5,907 bases of DNA from Gemmatimonadota bacterium. GTDB lineage: Bacteria; Gemmatimonadota; Gemmatimonadetes; Gemmatimonadales; GWC2-71-9. Position 1 is the first letter of the stretch. Each line of letters opens with the position of its first letter. Where the stretch lies: the NCBI GenBank assembly GCA_027294815.1, contig JAPULP010000136.1, positions 1 through 5,907 of the forward strand. The letters run 5' to 3'. Positions 1 to 5,231 of the stretch are shown one piece after another. Under the pieces are notes generated by a model, which saw only the letters and a program-made list of their open reading frames with translations, was not told where the DNA came from and searched no databases. Position numbers and translations under genes: made by a program.

Positions 1-2
1 GG

Positions 3-2840
3 CTCGATACATCCGCGGGAACACCCGCGTATGTCAGTCCCGAGCAGGCGTCGGGTGAAGCGCACATCGACGGTAGAGCCGACGTGTACAGTCTGGCGTG
101 TGTCGCGTTCGAGATGTTGGCCGGGGAAGCGCCGTTCACTGGTTCCACGACACAAGAAATCATATCGAAACGATTCTACACACTGCCTCCCGACGTACGG
201 CAACGTGCACCGCACGTGTCCGAACCGTTGAGCCATGTGCTGCGACAGGCGATGGCGGTGGATCCCGCAAAGCGATTTGTATCGGTGACGGCCTTCGCCA
301 ATGCACTCGCTGACGCCGGCAAGACCGGGCGTGTGTTTGCCGCATCTGTGCGTCATCACATGACGAGGGTCCGCCACGCGTTGCCCAACATTGAACGTGC
401 CATTCCGCAGAAACTCAGAGGGCCATGGATGACCGACCTGCTACAAGACGTCACGTTCGCGGTCCGAAGTTTTCGCAAGCGGTGGGCACAGACCTTAGTA
501 CTCCTGCTGACCGCGACCTTGGGAATCGGGCTCAACAGCGCTGTATTCAGCATCGTACACGCCGTCATGCTCCGTTCGCTCCCATACCCCGACGCTCACC
601 AGCTGGTGAAGATTTGGCGCGGGACGACAACCGATGATCGTCAGAGAGGAATTTCGTTTGCCGACTTCTCCGACGTCAGCACCGGAACATCGGCATTAGA
701 AGCGGTTGCCGCGTACGTCGGCGTACGGCAGCCGATCGTCGGCGGCGAGACGCCAACCCATGGGGCGGCGTACACCACCACGGAGCGATTCTTCGACGTG
801 TTCGGTGTGCCGCCGCTGCTGGGCGCGACACGTGCGGCCGACGATGGGAGTCCAGTTGCGATCATCAGTTACGGCTTGTGGCAGCGGTCGTTTGGAGGGG
901 ATTCGCTCGTCTTGCAACGCACTATCTCGATCTCAGGGCGCTCGATGCCGATCGTGGGAGTCATGCCACCGGGGTTTGCATACCCACGAGACGGCGAGGC
1001 ATGGATGCCGCAAGAAATCGGCCGCATCTGGGGTTTCGATCGCGGGGCGGGGGGATTGCACATGGTCGGCCGAATGAGTTCCGACGTGACGATGGATGCG
1101 CTTCGGGGGCAGCTCGACGCCGTCGCATCGCAGATACGAGCGGCGGAACCGGCATGGTCAACGCTTACGTATCCACCCGTGCCGCTGCATGACACCTTGG
1201 CGGCGAATGGAAGAGCAACATTGATGTTGCTACTCGGCGTCGTTGCGATGATTCTGCTGGTCGCGTGCGCCAATGTGGCCGGTGTCTTCACAGCCGACGT
1301 CGTCGGCCGCCAGCGTGAGATGACCGTGCGCCGCGCGCTCGGCGCCTCAACAACACGGCTCATCCGGCAGATGCTGACGGAGACCACGCTGTTGGGAATC
1401 ACCGGCGCCGTGCTCGCACTCGTTGCGGCACAATTGTCGGTCGCGTTCGTAAACGGTCTGGTACCGGCTGGCTATCTGCACTCCGGCGGAGTAAGGCTCG
1501 AGCTACCCGTGGTCCTATTTACGCTCGCCGTCGGCGTGGGATCGGGAGTGCTGTTCGGACTTCTTCCCGCGTTGCGTGTGGCCGCACAGGAGCTACGGGG
1601 ACAAACCATTCGCAAAGAGGATCTTCAAAGAGGCGGTTCCAGATACCTGGGCGGCTTTCTTGTGATCCCCCAATACGCGTTGTCGCTTGCGGTTGTGGTC
1701 GTCGCCCTCGTCATGGTGAAGAGCTTGTTCTCGTTGTTACAGGTCGACCCTGGGTTCGTGAGCGAGGGGTTGGTCACCGCCGAGATCGGGCTCACAAGAG
1801 ATCGCTATGAGGAGTCCGAGCCGCAAGTGGCGTTTCGCAACGCGCTGGTCGCCGAGTTGGAGGCACGGCCCGGCGTGACATCGGTCGCCTTCGAATACAC
1901 TCCGCCGCTCGTACCGGGGGCAAACATTCAAAACGGCGTGCAACTGCCGGATGAACCGGACCGGGTTGTCGCGCTCGCCCAGTGGCGCGCAGTGACGCCC
2001 CAGTACTTTCGGACCGCGGGTGTTCCGGTTCTCCAGGGTCGTGCATTCAAGCAGAGTGACGGTCCGCAAACCAACGGCGTGGTCGTCGTCAACCGAGCGC
2101 TGGCAATGTCGTTGTGGCCCGACAGCGACCCTGTCGGTCGTCGTCTTCGTCCACGGCTGCTATTTCTGTCCGGACTCAACTTCAGAAATGGCGGGTGGAT
2201 GACCGTCGTGGGCGTCGTGGGCGACGTGCACCATCGCACGCTCAGCAGCGAGCCGTTTCCCGCCGTGTACCTCCCTGCCTCCCAACACCCCGGCCGGGCC
2301 ATCTCCATGCACCTCGTGATGAGAGTCTCCCCGGTGCCCGACAACCTCAACGCGACCGTCGTTGATGCCGTTGCCCGCATCGACCCCAACGTGCCGGTCG
2401 GGAGCGTGAGCCTGATGGACGACTGGGTGCGTCGGTCGGTGGCGGCGCCGCGGTTCCGCGCGGTGCTCCTCGCCGCGTTCGGCGCGATCGCCGTAACGCT
2501 CGTTTTGCTTGGCATGTATGGCGTGATCTCTCAGTCGGTTCGCCACCGGTCGCGTGAACTCGCGGTGCGCGCCGCGTTGGGAGCCGACAGCGGGAGGATG
2601 ATTCGCCTCGTCACGTCTGAGTGCGTGCGATACGTCTTGGTGGGTCAGCTCATCGGAACCGCGTTGGTATTGGTGGGGACCCGTTGGCTGGACAGCCTGG
2701 TATTCGGAATCTCCGGGCTCGATTTTACCACGTACGCCGTGGTGTCGGTGTTGCTGACGGCGGTTGTGTTGGGGACCAGCTACCTACCTGCGCGACGCGC
2801 GGGGCGCGCGAACCCGGTGGATGCCCTGCGGGAGCAGTGA
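3..2840 (+). CDS. Ser/Thr protein kinase C-lobe fused to ADOP-type FtsX/MacB permease (5' partial)
   Basis: The frame is open from position 3 to the TGA at 2838-2840 (945 residues visible), so the true start lies upstream; the GTG at 84 falls inside a kinase motif and is not a start. Residues 1 to ~105 are a Hanks-type kinase C-lobe: activation-segment end GTPAYVSPEQ (6-15), subdomain IX RADVYSL (25-31) and subdomain XI PAKRF (88-92). A soluble linker (~105-142) leads to MTDLLQDV at residue 143. From there about 803 residues match the usual size and order of ADOP permeases: TM1 (~163-187) followed by the LRSLPYPD motif, a large extracytoplasmic MacB-PCD-like domain, a first FtsX module with TMs ~406-428, 458-482 and 500-524, then TM ~549-575, a second periplasmic domain, and a second FtsX module with TMs ~818-843, 875-893 and 911-930. 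Both modules carry the typical RE(M/L)xVRxALGA loop, and the C-terminus ends NPVDALRE. No ABC ATPase gene is present in the window, as is typical for this family. Inference: the kinase is cytoplasmic and either modifies or is controlled by the permease. The transported substrate is unknown. Confidence 0.93.
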   Translation, partial: LDTSAGTPAYVSPEQASGEAHIDGRADVYSLACVAFEMLAGEAPFTGSTTQEIISKRFYTLPPDVRQRAPHVSEPLSHVLRQAMAVDPAKRFVSVTAFANALADAGKTGRVFAASVRHHMTRVRHALPNIERAIPQKLRGPWMTDLLQDVTFAVRSFRKRWAQTLVLLLTATLGIGLNSAVFSIVHAVMLRSLPYPDAHQLVKIWRGTTTDDRQRGISFADFSDVSTGTSALEAVAAYVGVRQPIVGGETPTHGAAYTTTERFFDVFGVPPLLGATRAADDGSPVAIISYGLWQRSFGGDSLVLQRTISISGRSMPIVGVMPPGFAYPRDGEAWMPQEIGRIWGFDRGAGGLHMVGRMSSDVTMDALRGQLDAVASQIRAAEPAWSTLTYPPVPLHDTLAANGRATLMLLLGVVAMILLVACANVAGVFTADVVGRQREMTVRRALGASTTRLIRQMLTETTLLGITGAVLALVAAQLSVAFVNGLVPAGYLHSGGVRLELPVVLFTLAVGVGSGVLFGLLPALRVAAQELRGQTIRKEDLQRGGSRYLGGFLVIPQYALSLAVVVVALVMVKSLFSLLQVDPGFVSEGLVTAEIGLTRDRYEESEPQVAFRNALVAELEARPGVTSVAFEYTPPLVPGANIQNGVQLPDEPDRVVALAQWRAVTPQYFRTAGVPVLQGRAFKQSDGPQTNGVVVVNRALAMSLWPDSDPVGRRLRPRLLFLSGLNFRNGGWMTVVGVVGDVHHRTLSSEPFPAVYLPASQHPGRAISMHLVMRVSPVPDNLNATVVDAVARIDPNVPVGSVSLMDDWVRRSVAAPRFRAVLLAAFGAIAVTLVLLGMYGVISQSVRHRSRELAVRAALGADSGRMIRLVTSECVRYVLVGQLIGTALVLVGTRWLDSLVFGISGLDFTTYAVVSVLLTAVVLGTSYLPARRAGRANPVDALREQ
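417..431 (+). promoter_or_regulatory. Possible internal ribosome-binding site and ATG for a kinase-free permease
   Basis: AGAGGG at 417-422 lies six bases before an in-frame ATG at 429-431. That ATG encodes the methionine of MTDLLQDV, exactly where free-standing ADOP permeases normally begin. An internal start here would give a permease of about 803 residues without the kinase. The site could equally be a fossil of the unfused ancestor or chance. It is seen in the sequence; its use is inference. Confidence 0.3.
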
Positions 2841-2850
2841 TCGGGTGCCA

Positions 2851-2891
2851 GGTTCCAGGTTACGGGTTTCAGAGCTTCAAGCCCTGGAACC
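2851..2891 (+). repeat. Inverted repeat / hairpin just after the kinase-permease stop
   Basis: GGTTCCAGG (2851-2859) and CCTGGAACC (2883-2891) form a perfect 9-bp stem with a 23-nt loop, starting ten bases after the stop codon. The left arm overlaps a short direct repeat, CCAGGTT at 2849-2855 and 2855-2861. No T-run follows, so it is not a classical intrinsic terminator. It may protect the mRNA 3' end or be a copy of an interspersed intergenic repeat. Confidence 0.5.
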
Positions 2892-2930
2892 GCAGACGGT
2901 GCTCCTCTTCGGTCAGAGTGTCCCAGCCAT

Positions 2931-3160
2931 TCAGAAGTTTATACCTTGGGAAGAGTCCTTGCGAATGAGCTCGAATCTCGCCCTGAAGAGTTGTTTCTGA
3001 AAGAGCCATCTGAATTAGAAAGGGAGTTGACTAATCACCCTAGTAGACGGTTGGGACAGAAAGTTATGGATTTTCTTTCCGTCCTATAGAGAATAGAGAG
3101 ATGGAAAAACGGAAGATTATATGAGTTTCTTGGTATTAAGATAGTCAAGAAAGCATATTC
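2931..3160 (+). pseudogene. AT-rich decayed coding fragment of unknown origin
   Basis: GC content falls sharply here, to about 32% over 3061-3160, against a clearly GC-rich background. One frame reads like protein: YTLGRVLANELE and RRLGQKVMDFLSVL up to a TAG at 3087-3089. The same frame then continues as RIERWKNGRLYEFLGIKIVK up to ~3158, where it meets the unrelated peroxidase tail. No start codon with a ribosome-binding site precedes it. The 'GRLYEFLGIK' stretch loosely recalls the N-terminal region of small membrane proteins related to the CrtO-type acyltransferase family. That is a memory-based resemblance over some 20 residues and is weak. The base composition suggests DNA acquired from a lower-GC source and now degraded, or simply non-coding AT-rich sequence. 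Confidence 0.3.
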
Positions 3161-3289
3161 CTCCTCGATCTCACCGAGACGCAGATGGACGAGCTGGTGA
3201 CGTTCCTGAAGTCGTTGACGGATCCCGCGGCGCGGGATCTGGTTGCCATCACGCCAGAGAGGGTGCCGAGCGGATTGCCGGTACAATAA
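3158..3289 (+). pseudogene. Truncated C-terminal end of a cytochrome c peroxidase (CcpA/MauG-type) gene
   Basis: The frame ending at TAA 3287-3289 reads LDLTETQMDELVTFLKSLTD (3164-3223), then PAARDLVAITPERVPSGLPV. This matches the end of bacterial di-haem cytochrome c peroxidases, where an 'LT..E..DLVAFLRSLTD' helix follows the second haem domain and many members finish with a VPSGLP-type tail. Only about 43 codons survive. The frame is closed upstream by TAA at 3137-3139, no haem-binding CXXCH is present, and no start with a ribosome-binding site exists. The GC content returns to the genome-like level at ~3160, which marks a breakpoint with the AT-rich segment before it. It is a remnant and not expected to be functional. 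The family call is from recalled motifs; I am fairly sure of it. Confidence 0.65.
3221..3239. repeat. Perfect 19-bp palindrome inside the peroxidase remnant
   Basis: GATCCCGCG (3221-3229), one central G, then CGCGGGATC (3231-3239) form a perfect two-fold symmetric site. It falls on codons for Asp-Pro-Ala-Ala-Arg-Asp of the remnant, so it may be an accident of coding. A TTGACG directly precedes it (3215-3220), but I see no convincing -10 box downstream, so an operator role is only a possibility. Confidence 0.4.
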
Positions 3290-3297
3290 GACAGAAT

Positions 3298-3336
3298 GGA
3301 CGGGGGCACTGGGGCACGGAATCTGTGCCCCCGTCC
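3298..3336 (+). repeat. Strong GC-rich hairpin upstream of the aminotransferase
   Basis: GGACGGGGGCAC (3298-3309) and GTGCCCCCGTCC (3325-3336) are perfect 12-bp inverted repeats with a 15-nt loop. An alternative smaller stem pairs GGGGCAC (3311-3317) with the same right arm. It begins nine bases after the stop of the peroxidase remnant. No T-run follows. It could have been that gene's 3'-end structure, or it could act as a 5'-leader structure if transcription of the aminotransferase starts upstream of it. Confidence 0.6.
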
Positions 3337-3354
3337 CCCTGTCCCCCGTCCCCC
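3328..3354 (-). repeat. Four G5 runs: G-quadruplex motif on the minus strand
   Basis: On the + strand there are four C5 runs at 3328-3332, 3335-3339, 3343-3347 and 3350-3354, separated by GT, TGT and GT; a C6 run follows at 3368-3373. The minus strand therefore carries four G5 tracts with 2-3 nt loops, a textbook G-quadruplex consensus. Relative to the downstream aminotransferase, the G-rich strand is the template strand. The GTCCCCC unit is tandemly repeated, so slippage during replication is a plausible origin. Confidence 0.6.
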
Positions 3355-3411
3355 GTCCACTTGCCCTCCCCCCAACTTGCGGGCCAGATTCCCTCTCCCA
3401 CTCTTCACCTC

Positions 3412-3418
3412 AGGTAGG
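3412..3418 (+). promoter_or_regulatory. Ribosome-binding site that sets the aminotransferase start
   Basis: AGGTAGG at 3412-3418 offers AGGT seven bases, and a second AGG four bases, before the ATG at 3423. This favours 3423 over the upstream in-frame ATG at 3243, whose extra 60 residues would be encoded by the hairpin and C-tracts and show no protein-like character. Confidence 0.55.
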
Positions 3419-3422
3419 CACC

Positions 3423-4550
3423 ATGCCCGGCATAGCTCCCGCCGTCGATCCCGATGGGCTCCTGGAATACTCCGTCGTCTACACCGACCGGTCTCTGAAC
3501 CACATGTCGCAATCGTTCCAAGCCGTGATGAACGATATTTCCGCGACGCTCAAGCAGGTGTACAACGCCGACACCGTCGTGGTCGTTCCGGGGAGCGGGA
3601 CGTTCGGCATGGAGGCCGTGGCCCGGCAGTTCGCCACCGGGAAAAAGTGCCTCGTCATTCGCAATGGCTGGTTCAGTTTCCGCTGGAGCCAGATCTTCGA
3701 TATGGGCGATATTCCCTCCGCGTGCACCGTGCTCAAGGCCCGTCCAATCGACGAAGACGAGCCGGCGGCGTTCGCGCCGGCGCCGATCGAGGAGGTGGTG
3801 GCCACGATCGAGGCGGAAAAACCGGACTTCGTCTTCGCACCGCACGTCGAGACTTCATCGGGCATGATCCTTCCCGACGACTACATCGCCGCCGTGACCG
3901 ATGTGACGCACGCGGTGGGCGGGATGTTCGTGCTCGACTGCATCGCGTCGGGCGCGCTGTGGGTGGATATGGAGGCGAACGGAGTGGACGTCCTCATCAG
4001 CGCGCCGCAGAAGGGCTGGACCGGATCGCCCTGCGCGGGGTTGGTGATGCTCCGTCCCGCCGCGCGAGACCTGATGGAATCGACCACGAGCAGCAGCTTT
4101 GCGTGTGACCTGCGCAAATGGCATGACATCATGCAGGCGTACGAGAACGGCGGACACGCATACCACGCCACGATGCCCACCGATGCCCTGACACGTTTCC
4201 GCGACGTGATGAACGAGACAGTCGAATACGGTCTCGAAAAGGCCCGCGCGGACCAACAAGAACTTGGCGACAAGGTACGGGCGTTGCTCGAGCGCAAAGA
4301 CATCAAGAGCGTGGCGGCGGAGGGATTCCAAGCCCCCGGCGTCGTCGTGAGCTACACCGACGACAAGGACATCAAAACCGGCAAGAAATTTGCGGAGGTC
4401 GGTATGCAGATAGCGGCCGGGGTTCCACTGCGATGTGATGAGCCGGAAGATTTCCAGACGTTTCGTCTGGGGTTGTTCGGTTTGGACAAGCTGCAGAACA
4501 TCGACCGGACGGTCGAGCGGTTGGACGAGGCGCTGAGTCAGATTCTGTAG
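3423..4550 (+). CDS. Class V PLP-dependent aminotransferase (alanine/serine-glyoxylate type)
   Basis: This 375-residue protein has the length and fold-type I motifs of class V aminotransferases, a family that includes alanine-glyoxylate, serine-glyoxylate/serine-pyruvate, 2-aminoethylphosphonate and PucG-type enzymes. Visible motifs in order: an N-terminal SLNHMSQSF segment (24-32), the phosphate-binding turn PGSGTFGMEA (56-65), HVETSSG (141-147), the pyridine-nitrogen Asp in LDCIAS (D172), the Schiff-base Lys in SAPQKGW (K197), and FRLGLFG (347-353) with the carboxylate-binding Arg (R348). All catalytic residues appear present, so the enzyme should be active. It is cytoplasmic: no signal peptide or membrane segment. 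It would transfer an amino group from a small amino acid to an oxo acid such as glyoxylate or pyruvate, but the exact substrates cannot be read from the sequence. It starts 133 bp after the peroxidase remnant and has no co-directional close partner, so it is probably monocistronic. Confidence 0.93.
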   Translation: MPGIAPAVDPDGLLEYSVVYTDRSLNHMSQSFQAVMNDISATLKQVYNADTVVVVPGSGTFGMEAVARQFATGKKCLVIRNGWFSFRWSQIFDMGDIPSACTVLKARPIDEDEPAAFAPAPIEEVVATIEAEKPDFVFAPHVETSSGMILPDDYIAAVTDVTHAVGGMFVLDCIASGALWVDMEANGVDVLISAPQKGWTGSPCAGLVMLRPAARDLMESTTSSSFACDLRKWHDIMQAYENGGHAYHATMPTDALTRFRDVMNETVEYGLEKARADQQELGDKVRALLERKDIKSVAAEGFQAPGVVVSYTDDKDIKTGKKFAEVGMQIAAGVPLRCDEPEDFQTFRLGLFGLDKLQNIDRTVERLDEALSQIL

Positions 4551-4566
4551 GACGAGATTACCGGCT

Positions 4567-4580
4567 GCGCCGGCTGGCGC
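4567..4580 (+). terminator. Short GC hairpin after the aminotransferase stop, terminator-like without T-run
   Basis: GCGCC (4567-4571), loop GGCT, GGCGC (4576-4580) form a compact 5-bp stem 16 bases after the TAG stop. A longer alternative pairs GGCTGC (4563-4568) with GCAGCC (4587-4592). The lack of a following U-tract argues against a classical intrinsic terminator; it may only stabilise the transcript end. Confidence 0.3.
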
Positions 4581-4906
4581 CCACGAGCAGCCCCCGACCG
4601 CGGAGGCCGAGTCCGTGTCTCCCTCGCTCCCGGAAGCCCGCCGCCGCGGCGCTGGAAGTCCCCCCGCGCCGTCACCTCGGCGTAAGCCCTGGGCCACCGC
4701 CTCCAGATCCTTGGGTTCGGGGGCTGCTGGGGTGCGCACGTGCCGGCTGGTGGCCCTGGCCCTGCCTGATCCCGGATGCGCGACCGGCTCGCGGCCGCTG
4801 ATCGACCCCCGGATGATGCCAGAAGCAGCGGCTGCACCACCCAATCAGGTTCCCTGGACTGCCGACTCACCCAGCTCTACTTTGGGAGGGCCGATTGAAA
4901 TTCCTT

Positions 4907-4923
4907 GTTGGTGTTGGTGTTGG
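4907..4923 (+). repeat. Short GTTGGT hexamer tandem repeat
   Basis: GTTGGT occurs twice followed by GTTGG, 17 bases in all. It is too short to be informative on its own and lies in a non-coding context. Confidence 0.5.
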
Positions 4924-4946
4924 ACCCGACAACTCTAAGGTGAACT

Positions 4947-5138
4947 ATGGAAGCTCTTGCTGACCAGCTAAGGGAGGCGCTCTCGGCTGCGGTGAGCGTC
5001 CCAGCGGCGTTCGGGGTGCCGGGCGCGAGGGGCTATCCGCGGAGTGCGCTAGGGAATAGCTATACAGCAAACGCAAATCAAGGAACCGAACGACAGGGGC
5101 CGTCCACACGTGCGGCCCCGCCTCCGTTAACTATCTAG
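4947..5138 (+). CDS. Doubtful 63-residue small ORF, unrecognised
   Basis: An ATG at 4947 is preceded by AAGG (4937-4940) with a six-base spacer, a reasonable ribosome-binding site. The first ~20 residues (MEALADQLREALSAAV) could form an amphipathic helix. The rest (GYPRSALGNSYTANANQGTE, then a Pro-rich end) is low in hydrophobic residues and resembles translated non-coding DNA, and its last codons run through the 5096-5119 stem. I recognise no family. It is listed only because of its start signal, and it is most likely not a gene. Confidence 0.13.
   Translation: MEALADQLREALSAAVSVPAAFGVPGARGYPRSALGNSYTANANQGTERQGPSTRAAPPPLTI
5096..5119. repeat. 7-bp GC stem-loop between the aminotransferase and the second kinase
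   Basis: GGGGCCG (5096-5102) pairs perfectly with CGGCCCC (5113-5119) across a 10-nt loop that contains the palindrome CACGTG (5107-5112). Neither strand is followed by a clear T-run. It could be a weak transcript end or a protein-binding site. Its role is not determinable from sequence. Confidence 0.4.
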
Positions 5139-5217
5139 AATCGCCACCCCAAGCCATGTTCCACCAGCCTGCTGGCCATGCATCCGATAAATCCGTACGT
5201 TTGCCTTTGCTTGCAGC

Positions 5218-5223
5218 GGAGGG
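5218..5223 (+). promoter_or_regulatory. Strong Shine-Dalgarno of the second kinase gene
   Basis: GGAGGG at 5218-5223 lies eight bases upstream of the ATG at 5232, a near-ideal arrangement that fixes the start of the kinase-fold protein. Confidence 0.75.
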
Positions 5224-5231
5224 TTTTGGTC

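Larger units (their letters stand above)
4551..5231. other. Long intergenic region without a supportable gene
   Basis: About 680 bp separate the aminotransferase from the next kinase. The GC-rich first half (to ~4830) opens frames on both strands, but their translations are dominated by Gly, Ala, Pro, Arg and Ser, with no motif, as expected for non-coding GC-rich DNA. I see no tRNA, rRNA, tmRNA, SRP or RNase P signature and no transposase. Small structures are a hairpin after the aminotransferase, a GTTGGT hexamer repeat, a stem at 5096-5119, and a 5-bp inverted repeat CCAGC-CT-GCTGG at 5164-5175. The promoter of the downstream kinase should lie here, but no pair of -35/-10 boxes is convincing. 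Confidence 0.6.

Noticed and set aside
84..86. GTG at 84 as the start of the kinase-permease gene
   Set aside because: It encodes the Val of the kinase subdomain IX motif ADVYSL, and the frame with clear kinase sequence stays open to the window edge.
869..1402. Minus-strand open frame of 177 codons within the permease region
   Set aside because: It lies fully inside the conserved permease sequence on the other strand and its product shows no motif. It is a shadow frame.
1928..2515. Minus-strand open frame of 195 codons
   Set aside because: It is antisense to the second periplasmic domain and FtsX module of the permease, with a low-complexity Thr/Arg/Ser-rich product and no start signal. It is a shadow frame.
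3027..3159. Sigma-70-like boxes in the AT-rich island (for example TTGGTA at 3130 and CATATT at 3154)
   Set aside because: Such matches are expected by chance in AT-rich DNA. The distance to the aminotransferase start is over 250 bp, with a strong hairpin between, and no other support exists.
3298..3373. CRISPR-like repetition
   Set aside because: The repeat unit is a 7-bp GTCCCCC tract without spacers, which is a simple tandem repeat and not a CRISPR array.
3243..3422. N-terminal extension of the aminotransferase from an ATG at 3243
   Set aside because: The extra 60 residues are translated from the peroxidase remnant in the wrong frame, the hairpin and the C-tracts. The ATG at 3423 has a ribosome-binding site and gives the normal family length.
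3855..4844. Long minus-strand open frame of 329 codons opposite the aminotransferase
   Set aside because: It is antisense to a gene with an intact set of catalytic motifs. Its translation is rich in Arg, Gly, His and Ala without domain character, so it is a shadow of GC-rich codon use.
4600..4940. Possible IS remnant or structured RNA (SRP, tmRNA, RNase P)
   Set aside because: No terminal inverted repeats, target duplications, transposase motifs or conserved RNA core sequences could be found by eye.
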